This document shows positions 36,101-45,978 of a stretch of DNA of 64,000 nt, one piece after another (position 1 is the stretch's first letter; each line of letters begins with the position of its first letter). A program made the position numbers and the translations under genes. The stretch spans positions 32,902 through 96,901 of the forward strand of contig JAAUUT010000005.1 of NCBI GenBank assembly GCA_012031035.1, in the 5' to 3' direction. This DNA is from Candidatus Altimarinota bacterium. GTDB taxonomy: Bacteria; Cyanobacteriota; Cyanobacteriia; Cyanobacteriales; Microcystaceae. The notes beneath the pieces were generated by a model. The model saw nothing but the letters and a program-made list of their open reading frames with translations, was not told the origin of the DNA and did not search any database.

Positions 36101-38366
36101 TAAAATATTTAGTGGTTTTTATGGTTTTATTAAACAATGGAAAGATCCTTGTAGAGACACCATAGAACCTTTATTAAAAATTTTTCAAATTGGAACGGAA
36201 ACCGGAGATTTACTCTATGCAGGTCATGCTGTTTTAATTTATTTTAATCATCTATTTTTTATCGGAGAAAATTTAGAAAATCTAGAAAAACAACAAGAAA
36301 ATTATATCCAAAAGTTTCAAGAACTTAATCTGAATTATCACCTTGTTTATAGTAATATTAGCAAGCAATTAACTTTGAATCTGTTAGGCAAGGCTGAAGA
36401 TGTCGTACAATTAAAGGGTGAAGCATTCGATCGCTCGGAAATGCTGCCAATTTTAAAAGAAACTAACAATCAAACTTCTCTATTTTATACTCATCTATGT
36501 GAAGTTATTCTGCTTTATCTATGTAAACAACCCAATCTAGCTATCATAAAAGCAAAGGAAGCGGAAAAATACGGGCAAGCTGTGTTTGGTTTATTAACGT
36601 TAGCCCAATATTATTTTTATTACTCTCTGGCTCTTTTAGCTCAATATTCTCATTCTAATAGAGAAGAACAAAGCGAGTTATTAAAACAGGTAGAATTCAA
36701 CCAAGAGAAAATCAAAAATTGGGCGTATCATGCCCCAACTAACTTCAAAAATAAGTATGAATTGATAGAAGCCGAAAAAGCAAGAATTTTTGGTCAAAAT
36801 TGGGAAGCAGTAGAATGTTACGATCGCGCGATCGCCCAGGCAAAAGAACAAGCATTCATCCATGAAGAAGCTATAGCTAACGAACTAGCAGCCGAGTTTT
36901 ATCTATCAGTGGGTAAAGAGAAAATTGCTCGGAATTATTTAATGGATGCTTATTATGGATACATTCACTGGGGTGCTTTAGCTAAAGTCAAAGATTTAGA
37001 AACTCGCTATCCTCAATGGTTATCTCAAATTTCTTCCCAACCAACAACAGAGATCGAGCAACGCCCAACCAATAGTTCAACAATAACGTTAAATACAGAA
37101 GCACTAGATTTATGTAGCATTGTCAAAGCTTCCCAAGCGATTTCACAAGAAATTATTCTTGATAAGTTATTAGATAAGTTGATGTGCATTCTCTTAGAAA
37201 ATATTGGCGCACAAACGGGATTCTTCATTTTATCTAAAGAAGATAAGCTAGTTATAGAAGTGGCAGCTTCGATCGCCAGAAGTGGCTTTACTACTCGGCA
37301 ATCTATTCCCATCGAAATGAGCCAACAATTGCCAATATCAGTAATCAATTATGTGACGAGAATTAGAAAAACAATAATTTTAAAAGATGCTGTCAACGAT
37401 CCCCTCTTTGCTAGCGATCCCTACATCAAGAGTAAGCATCCCAAATCGTTATTGAGTGCGCCAATTGTAAACCAAGGCAAACTTATCGGCATAGTTTATT
37501 TTGAAAATAATCTTACGACAGAAGCCTTTAGCAGCGATCGCGTAGAAATTTTGAATTTATTAACGCCACAAATCGCCATTTCTCTTGAAAACGCTTATCT
37601 TTACCAAAATTTACAGCAATCTCAAGCTAGAGAACGAGCCGCCCAACAGATGCGAAAGGTTTTAGAAAAAGAAAAAGAACTCAACGAATTTAAATCGCGG
37701 TTTATTTCAATGACTTCTCATGAATTTCGCACGCCCCTAGCAACGATTATGGGTTACGTAGAACTATTTAAATACTACAGCAATAATTGGAGCGAAGAAA
37801 AAAAACAAGATTATTTAGCGCGAATTACTTCTACTGTCCGACACATGACGGGTTTACTCGATGATGTCTTACTCCTCAGTAAGGCTCAAGCGCAAAAATT
37901 GGAATTTAATTCTAGCGCGATCGATTTAGAGAAATTTTGCCGCAGTTTAGTCGAAGAAATCCAATTAGGAGTCAAAACTCAACAAACTATCGCCTTCTCT
38001 AGTCCTGGTAATAGCACCAAGGTTCATATGGATGAAAAATTGCTCAGACATATCCTTGGCAATTTGCTTTCTAATGCTGTTAAATATTCGCCCGCAGACA
38101 GTACCGTTCGTTTTAGCCTAACCTATGAGGCGGACAAAGCAATTTTCCAAATTCAAGATAGCGGTATTGGCATTCCCCTAGAAGACCAGCAGCAATTATT
38201 CGAGCCATTTCATCGAGCCAGCAATACGGGTAAAATTGCAGGAACTGGACTGGGATTGGCTATTGTCAAAAAATCTGTAGATAGGCATGGCGGTGAAATT
38301 ACAGTTGAGAGCAAAGTCGGCGTAGGAACAACCTTTACTGTTGTCATCCCACTCATGAGAGAGTAG
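33169..38366 (+). pseudogene. Multi-domain sensor: Ser/Thr kinase + AAA ATPase + GAF + histidine kinase, frameshifted
   Basis: The first frame (33169-34623) has a protein kinase domain with LHKDINPANI, the DFG motif IADFGIAS and EGTPAYISPEQTGRMNR. An AAA/ORC-type ATPase follows with SGYSGIGKTSVV and LVLFLDDLQWAD. The second frame continues GDRQHLLVIGAYRNNEVS, a long alpha-solenoid, a GAF domain near residue 1200, HisKA with MTSHEFRTPLATI, and HATPase_c with NLLSNAVKYS, DSGIGIP and GTGLGLAIVKK. The frames break at 34598-34603, immediately before a HIP1 site; one missing base accounts for it. The corrected protein is about 1730 aa, typical of cyanobacterial hybrid kinases. It probably signals to the receiver protein 190 bases downstream. 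Confidence 0.8.
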
Positions 38367-38556
38367 GGGAGACTTTTTCAGCAACCAGTTATCAGTTTTC
38401 TAAACTACCGACCTGCTAAATGCCGAGTGCCGAGCGAGTTAACTTGCATTAAAATTTTGTCGAGATTACCTATAAAAATGTTACTTAAGTGTTTTTTTGG
38501 GGAATGCTAAAGTTAGCTTGTTATGTTTATAAAATTTGCTAGTTAGAGGAGCGATC

Positions 38557-39651
38557 GTGACCAAAATTTTAGTCATCGAAGATGATGACGATCTTCGTAA
38601 CATTATTGGGGAAATGCTTGGAGCCGAAAATTTTAGCGTTGTTGAAGCAGAAGATGGCGATATAGGCTTAGAGTTGGCAAAAGAGGAACTTCCCGATCTG
38701 GTTATTTGCGATATTATGCTTCCATCGATCGATGGTTACAGCGTACTCTATCATCTACGCGAAGTCCCATCGCTTCAAACAGTTCCCTTCATCTTTCTGA
38801 GTGCGAAAGCAGCTAAAGCCGATACGCGCTTAGGAATGGAACTAGGAGCAGACGATTATTTAACCAAACCATTCACAAGAGATGAATTATTGGGAACCGT
38901 GACGACGCGATTGGCGAAGCAAGTAGCTGTAGAGCGAGAATCGCAGAAAAAACTGGACGATTTACGCGAGAATATCACCTACTCGCTTCCTCAAGAGTTG
39001 CGCGCCCCACTCAATCTCATTTTGAGTTATTCTCAATTATTGTTAGACAACTACTACAATGTAGACCCAGAAGAGGCTATCAAAAGGCTCAAAGATATTA
39101 ATTACTCTGGCAAATGTTTATATCGCTTGGTGCAAAATTTTCTGCTTTATGGAGAGTTAACTCGCATTCAAAAAGATCCCCAGCAGTTGAAAAAGTTTCA
39201 GGATAGTAAAGAAACAAGTTTGCCTCGACAAATTATCGAAGAAGTGGCTCGGCAAGAAGCCGAGCGGGCAAACCGTTTGGGAGATTTGCAATTAGAGTTA
39301 CAAGAAGCCACCCTTTCAATTCCCCGCTCGGTCATTAAGAAAATTGCAGAAGAATTGATTAATAATGCTTTTAAATTTTCAACGTCTGAAACGCCAGTAC
39401 AAATTAATACGCTTTTTCAAGATAATACTTTTCAACTATTCGTCATCGATCGCGGGCGAGGCATGAGTGCAGAACAAATTGCTAATTTAGGCGCTTATAT
39501 GCAATTCGAGCGTCAGAGTTCCTCACAACAAGGTTCGGGATTGGGGTTAGCGATCGCTAAACTCTTGACTGAATTACATGGCGGAGAGTTTAAGATAGAG
39601 AGTATATCGGGACAACAAACCATTATTCATGTTATTCTGCCAGTCAATTAG
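38557..39651 (+). CDS. Response receiver-histidine kinase hybrid with Gln in place of the phospho-His
   Basis: The start is GTG 38557, with AGAGGAG upstream (364 aa). The receiver domain is complete: acidic pocket EDDDD (9-13), Asp52 in ICDIMLPSIDG, FLSAKA and Lys104 in YLTKPF. The kinase half has a normal N box (EELINNAFKFS), G1 (VIDRGRGMS) and G2 (GSGLGLAIAKLL), so ATP binding looks intact. The H-box reads SLPQELRAPLN, with Gln146 where the phosphorylated His belongs. It therefore should not autophosphorylate in the usual way. It follows the giant sensor kinase on the same strand and is a plausible phosphorylation target of it. Confidence 0.85.
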   Translation: MTKILVIEDDDDLRNIIGEMLGAENFSVVEAEDGDIGLELAKEELPDLVICDIMLPSIDGYSVLYHLREVPSLQTVPFIFLSAKAAKADTRLGMELGADDYLTKPFTRDELLGTVTTRLAKQVAVERESQKKLDDLRENITYSLPQELRAPLNLILSYSQLLLDNYYNVDPEEAIKRLKDINYSGKCLYRLVQNFLLYGELTRIQKDPQQLKKFQDSKETSLPRQIIEEVARQEAERANRLGDLQLELQEATLSIPRSVIKKIAEELINNAFKFSTSETPVQINTLFQDNTFQLFVIDRGRGMSAEQIANLGAYMQFERQSSSQQGSGLGLAIAKLLTELHGGEFKIESISGQQTIIHVILPVN

Positions 39652-39788
39652 CCTAGAGAAGGTTAATTTGTCGGGTTTTGAACGATTCGAGCGACGCGAT
39701 CGCTCGTTCTTTAAATCTCATCTTAACTGAAATGTCAAAAAGAATTCCCTATACTTCTACAAGTTAGGGATGAATTTTTGACCAACAA

Positions 39789-41064
39789 ACAAACCGCGTA
39801 GCGACATTATTTTCTTGGTTTGTGCTACAAGGTTATCAACAATAAGTAATCCTGATAATGTACAAAGCTTATAAGTTTAGAATCTATCCAACCAACGAGC
39901 AGCAGATAGCTTTAGCTAAAAGCTTTGGTTGTTGCCGATGGTTTTGGAATTCTGCTCTAAACTTGTGTCAAGAAACTTATAAAGTTTCAGGAAAAGGCTT
40001 ATCTAGAAATGCTATTCAAGGTTTATTACCAAATCTCAAAAAAGAATATCTTTGGCTCACTGATGCTTACTCACAATGCCTGCAATATGTAGCCTTAAAC
40101 CTATCTAACGCCTATAAAAATTTCTTTGAGAAACGAGCAGAATTTCCACGATTCAAGTCAAAACATGGTAGACAATCAATTAGTTATCCATCTAATGTCA
40201 AGTTAGACGGAGACTATATAAAACTACCAGGCAAAATAGGTTCGGTTTACTGCAAGCAAGACAGAAATATAACAGGTCAAATCAAAACTGTTACTGTCTC
40301 TCTTAACCCAGATGGTAAATACTTTGCTTCTATTTTAGTTGATGACAAAAAAGAAAATCCTCAAGCTTCTACAGATGGAAAGGCAATAGGGATTGATTTA
40401 GGATTATCTCATTTTGCTATTACCAGTGATGGAAGTAAGTTTGACAATCCTCGTCATCCCCAAAAACACGCGCGTAACCTGAAAAAGAAACAGCAAAGTT
40501 TGGCTCGTAAACAAAAAGGTAGTAACACCAGGGGGAAAGCCAAAAAACTAGTCGCTAAAGTACATTCAAAGATTAAAAGAGTTAGGGAAGATTTTTTACA
40601 CAAACTATCCCGCAAGATAGTCAACGAAAACCAAGTTATTGCTGTAGAGAATCTCAAGGTGAAAGGCATGGTACGCAACCATAATCTAGCCAAAGCTATT
40701 AGTGATTGTGGATGGGGACAGTTTTGTACAATGCTTAAGTACAAGTCGGAGTGGGTAGGAAAAACTTATATCGAAGTAGATAGGTTTTTTGCCTCTTCTA
40801 AAACTTGTAATGTTTGTCTCAATAAAGTTGATAGCTTGTCATTAGATGTCAGAAGTTGGACTTGTAATAAGTGCCAAACGCACCACGACCGAGATATAAA
40901 TGCTGCTATCAACATTAGAAATGAAGCCTTGCGGATTTTGTCGTTAGGAACTAGCGACACAGCCAATGGAGGGAATGTAAGACAACCTGGTAAGACCGAA
41001 GTCTTATTAGATGCAGTTCCTGATGAAATTGGAAACCCCATCCTCCTTGAGGTGGGGTAGTTCA
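39789..41064 (+). mobile_element. IS200/IS605-type (IS1341-like) element with tnpB only
   Basis: The right end is marked by the hairpin ACCCCATC..GGTGGGGT at 41035-41058, just inside the 3' end of tnpB, followed by TTCA. A candidate left-end hairpin has arms ACAAACC (39789-39795) and GGTTTGT (39817-39823). No TnpA transposase is present, so the element depends on one in trans. The right-end region should also encode the guide RNA. The left boundary is uncertain. Confidence 0.55.
39858..41060 (+). CDS. tnpB: RNA-guided endonuclease TnpB
   Basis: The 400-aa protein starts MYKAYKFRIYPTNEQQIALA and has the split RuvC active site: Asp180 in IGIDLGLSHF, Glu264 in VIAVENLKVKG and Asp346 in HHDRDINAAINI. 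A zinc ribbon with Cys317, Cys320, Cys336 and Cys339 lies between the last two. All catalytic residues are present, so it is probably an active nuclease. TnpB proteins cut DNA at sites matching a guide RNA made from the element's right end, helping the element persist. The C-terminus is encoded by the right-end hairpin. It ends one base short of the convergent arsH stop. Confidence 0.9.
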   Translation: MYKAYKFRIYPTNEQQIALAKSFGCCRWFWNSALNLCQETYKVSGKGLSRNAIQGLLPNLKKEYLWLTDAYSQCLQYVALNLSNAYKNFFEKRAEFPRFKSKHGRQSISYPSNVKLDGDYIKLPGKIGSVYCKQDRNITGQIKTVTVSLNPDGKYFASILVDDKKENPQASTDGKAIGIDLGLSHFAITSDGSKFDNPRHPQKHARNLKKKQQSLARKQKGSNTRGKAKKLVAKVHSKIKRVREDFLHKLSRKIVNENQVIAVENLKVKGMVRNHNLAKAISDCGWGQFCTMLKYKSEWVGKTYIEVDRFFASSKTCNVCLNKVDSLSLDVRSWTCNKCQTHHDRDINAAINIRNEALRILSLGTSDTANGGNVRQPGKTEVLLDAVPDEIGNPILLEVG

Positions 41065-41730
41065 TAAAGTTCTGGCAGCATTAACTTCAAGCGCGCGATC
41101 GGCTACTGTAACAGTGTCTTTAGCTGATTTTTCCTTTTGTTCGCTATAGCGGTCTGTCAGATAATCCACTTTGTCGCGCAACAATAAGGTAAACTTATAA
41201 AGTTCTTCCATCACATCCACAACGCGATCGCGATAAGGTGAATCCTTCATCGTTCCGTCTTCATGAAATTCTTGGAAAGCTTTAGCAACCGAAGATTGGT
41301 TGGGAATCGTAAACATTCGCATCCAGCGCCCCAAAATTCGCAAGGTATTGACCGCATTAAAAGACTGAGAACCACCGCTTACTTGCATCACGGCTAAGGT
41401 TCTCCCTTGTGTTGGTCTGACTGCTCCTATACTCAAAGGAATCCAGTCGATTTGGTTTTTTATGATGCCTGTAATTTGACCGTGCATTTCTGGAGACGAC
41501 CAGACTTGACCCTCAGACCACAGGCTCAATTCTCGTAATTCCTGTACCTTGGGATGAGTATCGGGAACGCTTCCGTAAATTGGTAATTCGCGAGGGTCGA
41601 AAAATCGAACTTCTGCCCCAAATTCTTCAATAATTCGAGCCGCTTCTTCTGCTAATAAACGACTATAGGAGCGATCGCGTAAAGAGCCATACAAAAATAA
41701 AATTCGGGGCGGATGATTGAATGCACTCAT
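41062..41730 (-). CDS. arsH: Arsenical resistance flavoprotein ArsH
   Basis: The 222-aa flavodoxin-like protein has the FMN phosphate loop [36 protein letters not shown] and [20 protein letters not shown], all typical of ArsH. ArsH oxidises organoarsenicals or acts as an NADPH-FMN reductase; in Synechocystis it is part of arsBHC. It is the last gene of the leftward ars operon. Its stop TGA (41062-41064) lies at the boundary of the TnpB element, so insertion may have trimmed or altered the C-terminus. Confidence 0.9.
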   Translation of the reverse strand: MSAFNHPPRILFLYGSLRDRSYSRLLAEEAARIIEEFGAEVRFFDPRELPIYGSVPDTHPKVQELRELSLWSEGQVWSSPEMHGQITGIIKNQIDWIPLSIGAVRPTQGRTLAVMQVSGGSQSFNAVNTLRILGRWMRMFTIPNQSSVAKAFQEFHEDGTMKDSPYRDRVVDVMEELYKFTLLLRDKVDYLTDRYSEQKEKSAKDTVTVADRALEVNAARTL

Positions 41731-41766
41731 AAAAAAAGATAATACATTTTTACAGCTAGAAAAGAT

Positions 41767-42225
41767 TTATCGTCCTGCTAAAGCTTTTAGAAACGCAATC
41801 TGCGCTTCACGTAGTTCGACATTAGGGTTGGCATCCAAGATTGTCCGCATTGCTTGGTCATAGGACAAACCCGATCGCAATAGATAAGAAGCTAACATAG
41901 TTCCTGTACGCCGTCTGCCACTAGTACAATGAACCGCAACAGCATAACCTAACTGATTTTGCGCATCAATAAAATGCTGTAACGCCTGAATCTGTTCGGG
42001 AGTGGGTGCAGTCCCCCCTTTGGTAGGCAACCAAAGATAAGGCATATCTACCTGTTGGTACAAATCTAAGTTAGAGGGGTCATCCATCACAGAGACAATC
42101 GCACCAATCCCAGCCGCCTGTAGCTTAGATATTTCTTTGGCTGTTGGCTTGCGAACCCCAGCTAATTTGCCTGGAATTACCCACCACACGTTGTCTTGAA
42201 TCGGCTCAGTTGTTTGTTGCTCCAT
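41767..42225 (-). CDS. Dual-specificity/tyrosine phosphatase-like protein in ars operon
   Basis: From ATG 42225 the product is 152 aa. It contains VWWVIPGKLAGVRKPTAKEI and the CX5R phosphatase loop AVHCTSGRRRTGTMLASYLL, with the nucleophilic Cys and the phosphate-binding Arg. It sits between arsC and arsH, only 4 bases after the arsC stop, so it is translated in the same operon. This fold differs from the LMW-PTP fold of ArsC next door. It may be a second arsenate-handling or a regulatory phosphatase; no arsenate role is established for it here. Confidence 0.8.
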   Translation of the reverse strand: MEQQTTEPIQDNVWWVIPGKLAGVRKPTAKEISKLQAAGIGAIVSVMDDPSNLDLYQQVDMPYLWLPTKGGTAPTPEQIQALQHFIDAQNQLGYAVAVHCTSGRRRTGTMLASYLLRSGLSYDQAMRTILDANPNVELREAQIAFLKALAGR

Positions 42226-42229
42226 TGTT

Positions 42230-42646
42230 CTATAAGCTTGCTCTCGCGGGTGTCTCTTCAAGGGATGCAATTAATTTTGTTACTCTTTCTTTAATCTCAT
42301 CTCGCACTCTGGGAAAGATTTCCGGTCGCTCTGCGGGATCGTCGAGTTGCCAGTCTTCAAACACCTCCCGCGTCACCCACTCTGGCGGTAAGTTTACCCC
42401 ACATCCGCACAGAGAAATCACTACATCAAAATCTTCTAAATTAAAATTACTCAAGGCTTTTGAGGTTTGAGCGGCGATATCGATGCCGATATCTTTCATA
42501 GTTGCGATCGCTTCTGGGCGTACCTGGCTCGCTTCTAGTCCCGAACTAGTAACTTGAATTTTTCCGGTTCCCAATGCTCTAGCAAATCCTTCTGCCATTT
42601 GGGAACGAGCGGAATTCTTCTTACAAACAAACATAACGCGCTTCAT
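42230..42646 (-). CDS. arsC: Arsenate reductase ArsC (LMW-phosphatase fold)
   Basis: The 138-aa protein starts MKRVMFVCKKNSARSQMAEG, with the CX5R loop Cys8-Arg14. The redox pair Cys80 and Cys82 lies in ISLCGCGVNLP. The positions 8, 80 and 82 are those of the Synechocystis arsenate reductase, which uses the LMW-PTP fold but takes electrons from glutathione/glutaredoxin. It reduces arsenate to arsenite for export by Acr3. It follows acr3 by 52 bases and precedes the phosphatase by 4 bases. Confidence 0.92.
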   Translation of the reverse strand: MKRVMFVCKKNSARSQMAEGFARALGTGKIQVTSSGLEASQVRPEAIATMKDIGIDIAAQTSKALSNFNLEDFDVVISLCGCGVNLPPEWVTREVFEDWQLDDPAERPEIFPRVRDEIKERVTKLIASLEETPARASL

Positions 42647-42698
42647 GGTAGCTCCTTTTCATTAGTAACCGATCTGATATTTAATTCGTCGCTCATAA

Positions 42699-43853
42699 TT
42701 ACTTAAAAGCACTGATACAACGGGGATCTCGTAAAGTTGCTTTTTCTGGTTCTCTGGGAAACCAAGCAGCCGTGCGCTTGCAAAACTCCACTAACATTAA
42801 CATCACTGGAACTTCAATTAATACACCGACTACTGTAGCTAAGGCAGCGCCAGAGTTTAAGCCAAACAGCATTACCGCTGTTGCGATCGCGACTTCAAAA
42901 TGATTGCTGGCTCCAATTAAAGCTGCTGGTGCGGCATCTTCATAAGATATATTCAGCTTCAAAGCCGCTACGTAACTAATTAGGAAAATAAAATTAGTTT
43001 GAATAAACAATGGTACTGCAATTAATACGATATGTAGTGGATTGTTGACGATGAGTTCTCCTTTGAAGGCAAATAGTAACACCAAGGTAATTAGGAGTGC
43101 AGATATAGCAATGGGACTGAGATATTTAAGAAACTCGCGATCGAACCACTGTCGCCCTTTGTGTTTGAGAATCCAATAGCGGCTATACATTCCAGCGACT
43201 AAAGGCAACCCTACGTAAATAAGTACCGACAGCACGATTGTTTCCCAAGGCACGGTGAGATCGTTGGCTGCTAATAACCACCTTCCCAGGGGAGCATACA
43301 GAAATAACATCGTCAGCGAGTTTACTGCCACCATCACTAGCGTATGTCCTTGGTTGCCATAGGAGAGATATCCCCACAACAGCACCATCGCCGTACAAGG
43401 AGCAATTCCCAATAAAATCGCGCCTGCGATATAAGAATTTGCCAGTGCTACTTGACTACCGCGAATGATTTCTTCTCCTGCAATTAGAGGACGAAATAAC
43501 CATCCTAAGAAAACCTGCGCAAAGATTACCATTGTAAATGGTTTAATTAACCAGTTCACCACCAAGGTAAGAATGACGGGTTTGGGAGCGCGAATGGCAT
43601 TCGTTGCCTGGGTGAAGTCAATCTTCACCATGATGGGATACATCATGAAAAACAGGCAAATCGCGATGGGAATCGATACTTGATAGATGCTCATGGCATC
43701 AAGAGCGACAGCTACACCTGGAAACATTCGACCTAGTGCAATGCCAGCTAAGATACATAAAAATACCCATAGGGTGAGGTATCTTTCAAAAAAACTCAAA
43801 TTATTCCCAGCTTGAACGGGTAAGGTGTTGGCTTGAGGATTTTTTGAACTCAT
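42699..43853 (-). CDS. acr3: Arsenite efflux transporter Acr3/ArsB
   Basis: The 384-aa membrane protein has about ten helices. Signature segments are [60 protein letters not shown] with the conserved Cys, and [20 protein letters not shown]. These identify the ACR3 (BASS-related) family, which exports arsenite, and sometimes antimonite, across the cytoplasmic membrane with proton antiport. It is the first enzyme gene after arsR on the leftward strand. A possible ArsR box lies 46-62 bases upstream of its start. Confidence 0.92.
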   Translation of the reverse strand: MSSKNPQANTLPVQAGNNLSFFERYLTLWVFLCILAGIALGRMFPGVAVALDAMSIYQVSIPIAICLFFMMYPIMVKIDFTQATNAIRAPKPVILTLVVNWLIKPFTMVIFAQVFLGWLFRPLIAGEEIIRGSQVALANSYIAGAILLGIAPCTAMVLLWGYLSYGNQGHTLVMVAVNSLTMLFLYAPLGRWLLAANDLTVPWETIVLSVLIYVGLPLVAGMYSRYWILKHKGRQWFDREFLKYLSPIAISALLITLVLLFAFKGELIVNNPLHIVLIAVPLFIQTNFIFLISYVAALKLNISYEDAAPAALIGASNHFEVAIATAVMLFGLNSGAALATVVGVLIEVPVMLMLVEFCKRTAAWFPREPEKATLRDPRCISAFK

Positions 43854-43898
43854 TAGGATTCTTCTTGGGATTGAAACTTGGCTTAAGGATCAGTTTAT

Positions 43899-43915
43899 TT
43901 CAAAAAAAAATTGAT
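43899..43915. promoter_or_regulatory. Possible ArsR operator upstream of acr3
   Basis: TTCAA, then seven As, then TTGAT nearly matches the SmtB/ArsR-type box (TCAA, six bases, TTGA). The A-run is one base longer than consensus, and homopolymer length in this assembly is doubtful. Confidence 0.4.
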
Positions 43916-43971
43916 GTGTCAAGTTAATAATTATTTAGATCAAAGACAAGAGCCTTAAAAAATTTAATGTA

Positions 43972-44301
43972 TTAATTCGGCATCGAGCAATTCCGAGCGG
44001 GTAAGATAGGACTGAAACGGCGGTAAGAGGCGAGATACTCTTCTAAAACGATGAATTGAGCCAGATTCAAACTGTAGTAAATCCATCGTCCTTCTTGACG
44101 GGAACGCACTAATCCTGCTTCTTTGAGAGTTTTGAGGTGAAATGAGAGTTTTGATTGAGCCGTTTCTAAATGTTCGCACAACTCGCATACGCATAGTTCT
44201 TGCGATCGCAACAATTCCAGCACCTGAAGCCGTATCGGGTCGGATAGAGCGTGAAACCCCAAAACAATATCTATTGATGGATAAGAGATGGTTGCTTTCA
44301 T
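43972..44301 (-). CDS. arsR: ArsR/SmtB-family arsenite-responsive repressor
   Basis: From ATG 44301 the product is 109 aa. It has a winged-helix fold (LSDPIRLQVLELLRSQELCV, QSKLSFHLKTLKEAGLVRSR, EGRWIYYSLN). The first recognition-helix region carries ELCVCELCEHL, the Cys-x-Cys-x2-Cys arsenite site of the classical alpha3-type ArsR. Arsenite binding should release it from DNA. It is separated from acr3 by 118 bases, which leaves room for an internal promoter and operator. Confidence 0.9.
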   Translation of the reverse strand: MKATISYPSIDIVLGFHALSDPIRLQVLELLRSQELCVCELCEHLETAQSKLSFHLKTLKEAGLVRSRQEGRWIYYSLNLAQFIVLEEYLASYRRFSPILPARNCSMPN

Positions 44302-44315
44302 CAAATAAAATTGAA
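44300..44315. promoter_or_regulatory. Possible ArsR operator overlapping the arsR start
   Basis: ATCAA (44300-44304), six bases, then TTGAA matches the ArsR/SmtB half-site spacing and overlaps the arsR start codon, a position suited to autorepression. Confidence 0.45.
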
Positions 44316-44628
44316 ATTTTGCTATAAGAACTACGACTACTTTATCCCAATTTAAAAAAACGGGATCGAATATTCCTCTTCTGACTTGCGATCGCTGTTA
44401 GTTAAATCACTGATAAGAAAAACTACCTAATTAAAAATTCTGGGAGGACTTTTCTCCCGAAGATTACAATTTGCTAAAAGTAGCTTAGAGAAGCTCTATT
44501 GAATTGCGCTATGGATATGACGCGATCGCAGCGCGAAAAATCTAATTTAGTAGAAATTGTTAAGTAGAAGGCGTTAACTCAACCAAAACTTGGTACGATT
44601 GAACTGAAAATAGACTATTCTACTGCAC
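44302..44628. other. Divergent spacer between arsR and the dihydroorotase-like gene
   Basis: This 327-base spacer holds HIP1-like motifs and the putative ArsR box at its left edge. I see no other supported feature. Confidence 0.5.
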
Positions 44629-45933
44629 TTGCTAAGTCAATCCAAATTATTACTGCAACAAGTCAGGGTTATCGATCCTTTATCCGATACAGATCGTATC
44701 GCTGATGTTTTAATTGTTGGCGATCGCATCGAGGCAATCGAATCTCATCTCGACAGCATTCCTCAAGACGCATTAGTGTACGAAGCGCAAGGATTAATAC
44801 TAGCACCTGGATTAGTCGATCTCTACAGCTATAGTGGAGAGCCAGGACACGAGGAGCGAGAAACCCTAGCAAGTTTAGCCGCCGCCGCATCAGCAGGAGG
44901 TTTTACTCGCGTAGCAATTTTACCCAATACTATTCCTGCGATCGATAATCCTGCAACTCTCGCTTTATTACAACAGAAGGCAGAAAGCTTTTTTGAAGTC
45001 GGAAGTCACCATTCTTCCTTGTCCCCCTTGTCTCTCCACTTCTGGGGTGCAATTACGCTGGGATTGGAAGGACAACAGATGAGTGAATTTGCCGATTTAG
45101 CAGCAGCAGGTGCGATCGGTTTTACTGACGGTCGTCCGCTAAAAAATATGGGTTTGCTGAGGCGATTGTTGGAATATGTCAAACCGCTTAATAAACCGAT
45201 CGCACTCGTTCCTGTTATAGAATCTCTTCAAGGAAATGGAGTGATGCGGGAGGGAGGCGCTTCGATTAATTATGGATTGCCAGGAAATCCTACGGTTGCA
45301 GAAGCAGCCGCGATCGCATCTCTTCTAGAACTTATTGCAGCGACAGAAACCCCCGTTCACTTGATGAGAGTATCGACTCGTCGGGGTGTCGAATTAATTG
45401 CAGATGCTAAGGCACGAGGAGTCCCCGTAACAGCGAGTACAACTTGGATGCACCTACTGCTCAATACTAATGATGTTGCTAGTTACGACCCTAATTTACG
45501 CTTGGAACCTCCTTTGGGGAATAAAGAAGATATGGAGGCGTTGATTGAAGGGGTTAAGCAAGGAATTATCGATGCGATCGCGATCGACCATAAAGGTTAT
45601 ACCTATGAAGAAAAAACCCTTTCCTTTGCCGAAGCACCACCTGGCGCGATCGGTTTAGAGTTAGCGCTGCCGCTTTTGTGGGAGCGATTTGTTGAAAGTG
45701 ATGAATGGTCGGCGATCGATCTCTGGCAGTGTTTGAGCGCTCGTCCTTTGTCGTGTTTGGGTCAACCAACCCTAAGCTGTACCCCAGGAAACCCTACTGA
45801 GTTAGTTCTGTTCGATCCTAAAGCAACTTGGACGGTAGAACAGCAGACGCTCAAGTCTCGGTGTACGAATACTCCTTGGTGGGGGAAAAAAATAACGGGA
45901 CGTATCGTATCGATTATAGAGCGGACAAAATAA
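44629..45933 (+). CDS. pyrC: Dihydroorotase-like protein lacking metal ligands
   Basis: The 434-aa protein starts at TTG 44629 and has the amidohydrolase fold of type I dihydroorotase: LILAPGLVDLYSYSGEPGHE, ERETLASLAAAASAGGFTRV and VAILPNTIPAIDNP. The metal-binding HxH (normally DLHVH) reads Tyr66-Ser-Tyr68, the HxED motif reads PVIES, and HVST reads MRVST. Only the DH of AIAIDHKG remains. It probably does not hydrolyse dihydroorotate; catalytically silent dihydroorotase homologues can support aspartate transcarbamoylase in other bacteria. Automated annotation would call it pyrC. Confidence 0.85.
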   Translation: MLSQSKLLLQQVRVIDPLSDTDRIADVLIVGDRIEAIESHLDSIPQDALVYEAQGLILAPGLVDLYSYSGEPGHEERETLASLAAAASAGGFTRVAILPNTIPAIDNPATLALLQQKAESFFEVGSHHSSLSPLSLHFWGAITLGLEGQQMSEFADLAAAGAIGFTDGRPLKNMGLLRRLLEYVKPLNKPIALVPVIESLQGNGVMREGGASINYGLPGNPTVAEAAAIASLLELIAATETPVHLMRVSTRRGVELIADAKARGVPVTASTTWMHLLLNTNDVASYDPNLRLEPPLGNKEDMEALIEGVKQGIIDAIAIDHKGYTYEEKTLSFAEAPPGAIGLELALPLLWERFVESDEWSAIDLWQCLSARPLSCLGQPTLSCTPGNPTELVLFDPKATWTVEQQTLKSRCTNTPWWGKKITGRIVSIIERTK

Positions 45934-45978
45934 GCTGCTAAACGTCTATCATGGTTCCCTTAAATTGAAGGGAGATTA

